Of a stretch of 64,000 nucleotides of DNA, positions 62,928-64,000 are shown piece after piece. A program made the translations under genes and the position numbers. The notes beneath the pieces were generated by a model. It was not told the DNA's origin. It was given only the letters and a program-made list of their open reading frames with translations, and made no database searches. The stretch is taken from contig JBNKZU010000013.1 in the NCBI GenBank assembly GCA_050301795.1, forward strand, positions 1-64,000. The letters are read 5' to 3'. The DNA comes from JBNKZU01 sp050301795. GTDB taxonomy: Bacteria; Pseudomonadota; Gammaproteobacteria; Thiohalomonadales; Thiohalomonadaceae. The stretch's first letter is position 1. Each line of letters opens with the position of its first letter.

Positions 62928-64000
62928 AATATCTTGTAACACTGGCTTCAGTGCTCATCTTAAGTGCTTGTGCCTCAACAGGCTCCAAACAAACCGATAT
63001 CGATAATTCAGCGTTAACTGTAGAGCCTGAATGGGTAGTCGAGTTACCAAGTGTCCAGGGGCAGCTTTTGCGGATGACGCCGGTACTTGTCGATGATTCA
63101 GTTCTGGTGAGTTCGGTTGGTGGTGAGATTTATAAAATTTCTTTGGATGATGGCGAGCTAATATCAACCCGAGATCTCAAGCTGGCGCTTAATACCGGTG
63201 CGGCAATATACAATAATTCACTACTGTTTGGTGGTGATGCTCAGCTCATTGCGATTGACCGTGAAAATGGCGATCTCCTTTGGCAAAGTGACGTGAGTAG
63301 TGAAATTATTACTACACCTGTTATCGAAAATGGGATTGCAGTTGTACGAACTGTTGATGGAAAGTTATACGCCTTTGATGCTGCAAGCGGAAAACAGATA
63401 TGGAATTACCAGTGGCAGATCCCTTTGCTAACGCTTAGAGGTGAATCAATACCGCTGATTGCTTATGGTGCAGTATTTATCGGCACTCCAACAGGGCAGG
63501 TGATTGCGCTCGATCTTAAAACCGGAAAGCTCTATTGGGAGAGTGTGGTTGCATCGGCAAAGGGGCGTAGCGAGTTGGATAGAATGATCGATATTGATGC
63601 CCCAATAGTGGAATCAAATGGCATATTGTTTGTTGCAGCACATCGTCAGGGGCTAACGGCGATTACCGCAGAGACTGGCCAACTTATCTGGCGTAGAGAT
63701 ATCGATCTCAATAGCGATATTCTTATCTATCAAGGCCATCTGGTTGTTGCTGACGAATCAGGCACGCTCTGGTCACTTGATGAAAAAACGGGTGCTACCT
63801 TTTGGAAACAGACCGATTTTGAGGGTACTGAATTCAATGGGGTTGATCTGATTGGCAAACACCTTGTTCTCAGAGGCAACGATAGCTCTTTGGTATGGAT
63901 CGATCCTGTTGAAGGCAAGACACTTGCCTCGACAACACTCCAGCGTTGGTTCGACTATTTTCCCGTTAAGGATGAGTTTTACGGTTTTACCGAAAATTTT
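62924..64000 (+). CDS. bamB: Outer-membrane assembly lipoprotein BamB (partial, runs off the window)
   Basis: The first 359 codons of BamB, a beta-propeller lipoprotein of the BAM complex that inserts outer-membrane proteins. GTG at 62924 begins MKYLVTLASVLILSAC, with lipobox LSAC at about 14-17. Repeated PQQ-like blades follow, for example GGEIYKISLDDGEL, DGKLYAFDAASGKQIW and TGQVIALDLKTGKLYW. No stop occurs before base 64000. E. coli BamB has 392 residues, so about 20-40 codons are missing. Confidence 0.95.
   Translation, partial: MKYLVTLASVLILSACASTGSKQTDIDNSALTVEPEWVVELPSVQGQLLRMTPVLVDDSVLVSSVGGEIYKISLDDGELISTRDLKLALNTGAAIYNNSLLFGGDAQLIAIDRENGDLLWQSDVSSEIITTPVIENGIAVVRTVDGKLYAFDAASGKQIWNYQWQIPLLTLRGESIPLIAYGAVFIGTPTGQVIALDLKTGKLYWESVVASAKGRSELDRMIDIDAPIVESNGILFVAAHRQGLTAITAETGQLIWRRDIDLNSDILIYQGHLVVADESGTLWSLDEKTGATFWKQTDFEGTEFNGVDLIGKHLVLRGNDSSLVWIDPVEGKTLASTTLQRWFDYFPVKDEFYGFTENF

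Noticed and set aside
1..64000. tRNA, rRNA, CRISPR, insertion sequence or prophage elements
   Set aside because: No cloverleaf-like segments, regularly spaced repeats, transposase or integrase frames were seen in any gap.

Overview
This 64 kb window is chromosomal DNA of a gammaproteobacterium. Gene order matches blocks known from Escherichia coli and its relatives: purB with hflD-mnmA-nudJ-rluE-icd; clpS-clpA near infA; the rnfABCDGE cluster; suhB-trmJ-iscR-iscSUA-hscBA-fdx-iscX; and ndk-rlmN-pilF-rodZ-ispG-hisS-yfgM-bamB. Base composition is moderate and coding density is high, with many ATGA, GTGA and TAATG overlaps. Initiation at GTG, TTG and apparently ATT is frequent. The assimilatory sulfur genes (an APS-type reductase, a siroheme reductase, a TauE/SafE exporter and a CysB regulator), the Rnf pump and the cytochromes fit a respiring, sulfur-assimilating marine or sediment gammaproteobacterium, but genus cannot be fixed from sequence reading alone. 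No tRNA, rRNA, CRISPR array, insertion sequence or prophage was seen.

Layout. 1-3.1 kb: a glycosyltransferase and a DUF2064 transferase of the rSAM/selenodomain-associated type, a gamma-glutamylcyclotransferase-like gene and an iron-type alcohol dehydrogenase. 3.2-5.7 kb: a signal peptidase I, a degenerate hemerythrin-like protein and two paralogous Rab/Ras-like small GTPases. 5.9-9.9 kb (minus): a tightly coupled set of RoxA ribosomal oxygenase, GNAT acetyltransferase, M61 peptidase and zinc-ribbon protein. 10-22 kb: bacteriohemerythrin, chalcone-isomerase-like protein, purB, acnB with a cytochrome c, slyD, nhaA, hflD, mnmA, nudJ, rluE and icd. 22.4-26.6 kb: a di-heme cytochrome c peroxidase-like gene overlapping a DAHL-PAS-GGDEF-EAL signalling protein. 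26.6-30.4 kb: lipid kinase, clpS and clpA. 30.4-35.4 kb: sulfur assimilation. 35.5-39.1 kb: infA, gltX and glnS. 39.2-41.4 kb: an AT-rich pair, a lipoprotein and a DUF4105 envelope protein. 41.4-46.8 kb: the rnf operon. 47-56.4 kb: suhB, trmJ, cysE and the isc operon with an extra cysteine desulfurase. 56.6-64 kb: ndk to bamB, which runs off the window.

How the genes work together. The isc set builds Fe-S clusters needed by AcnB, Rnf, IspG, RlmN, the APS reductase and the sulfite reductase encoded nearby. CysE and the 30-35 kb block supply cysteine. AcnB and Icd are consecutive TCA-cycle steps. RlmN, MnmA, TrmJ, RluE, RoxA and the aminoacyl-tRNA synthetases form a translation and RNA-modification group. 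The least ordinary regions are the GTPase/hemerythrin-like cluster, the peroxidase/c-di-GMP pair, two genes that appear to start at ATT, an intrinsic terminator that doubles as signal-peptide code, and a structured leader or small-RNA candidate upstream of slyD.
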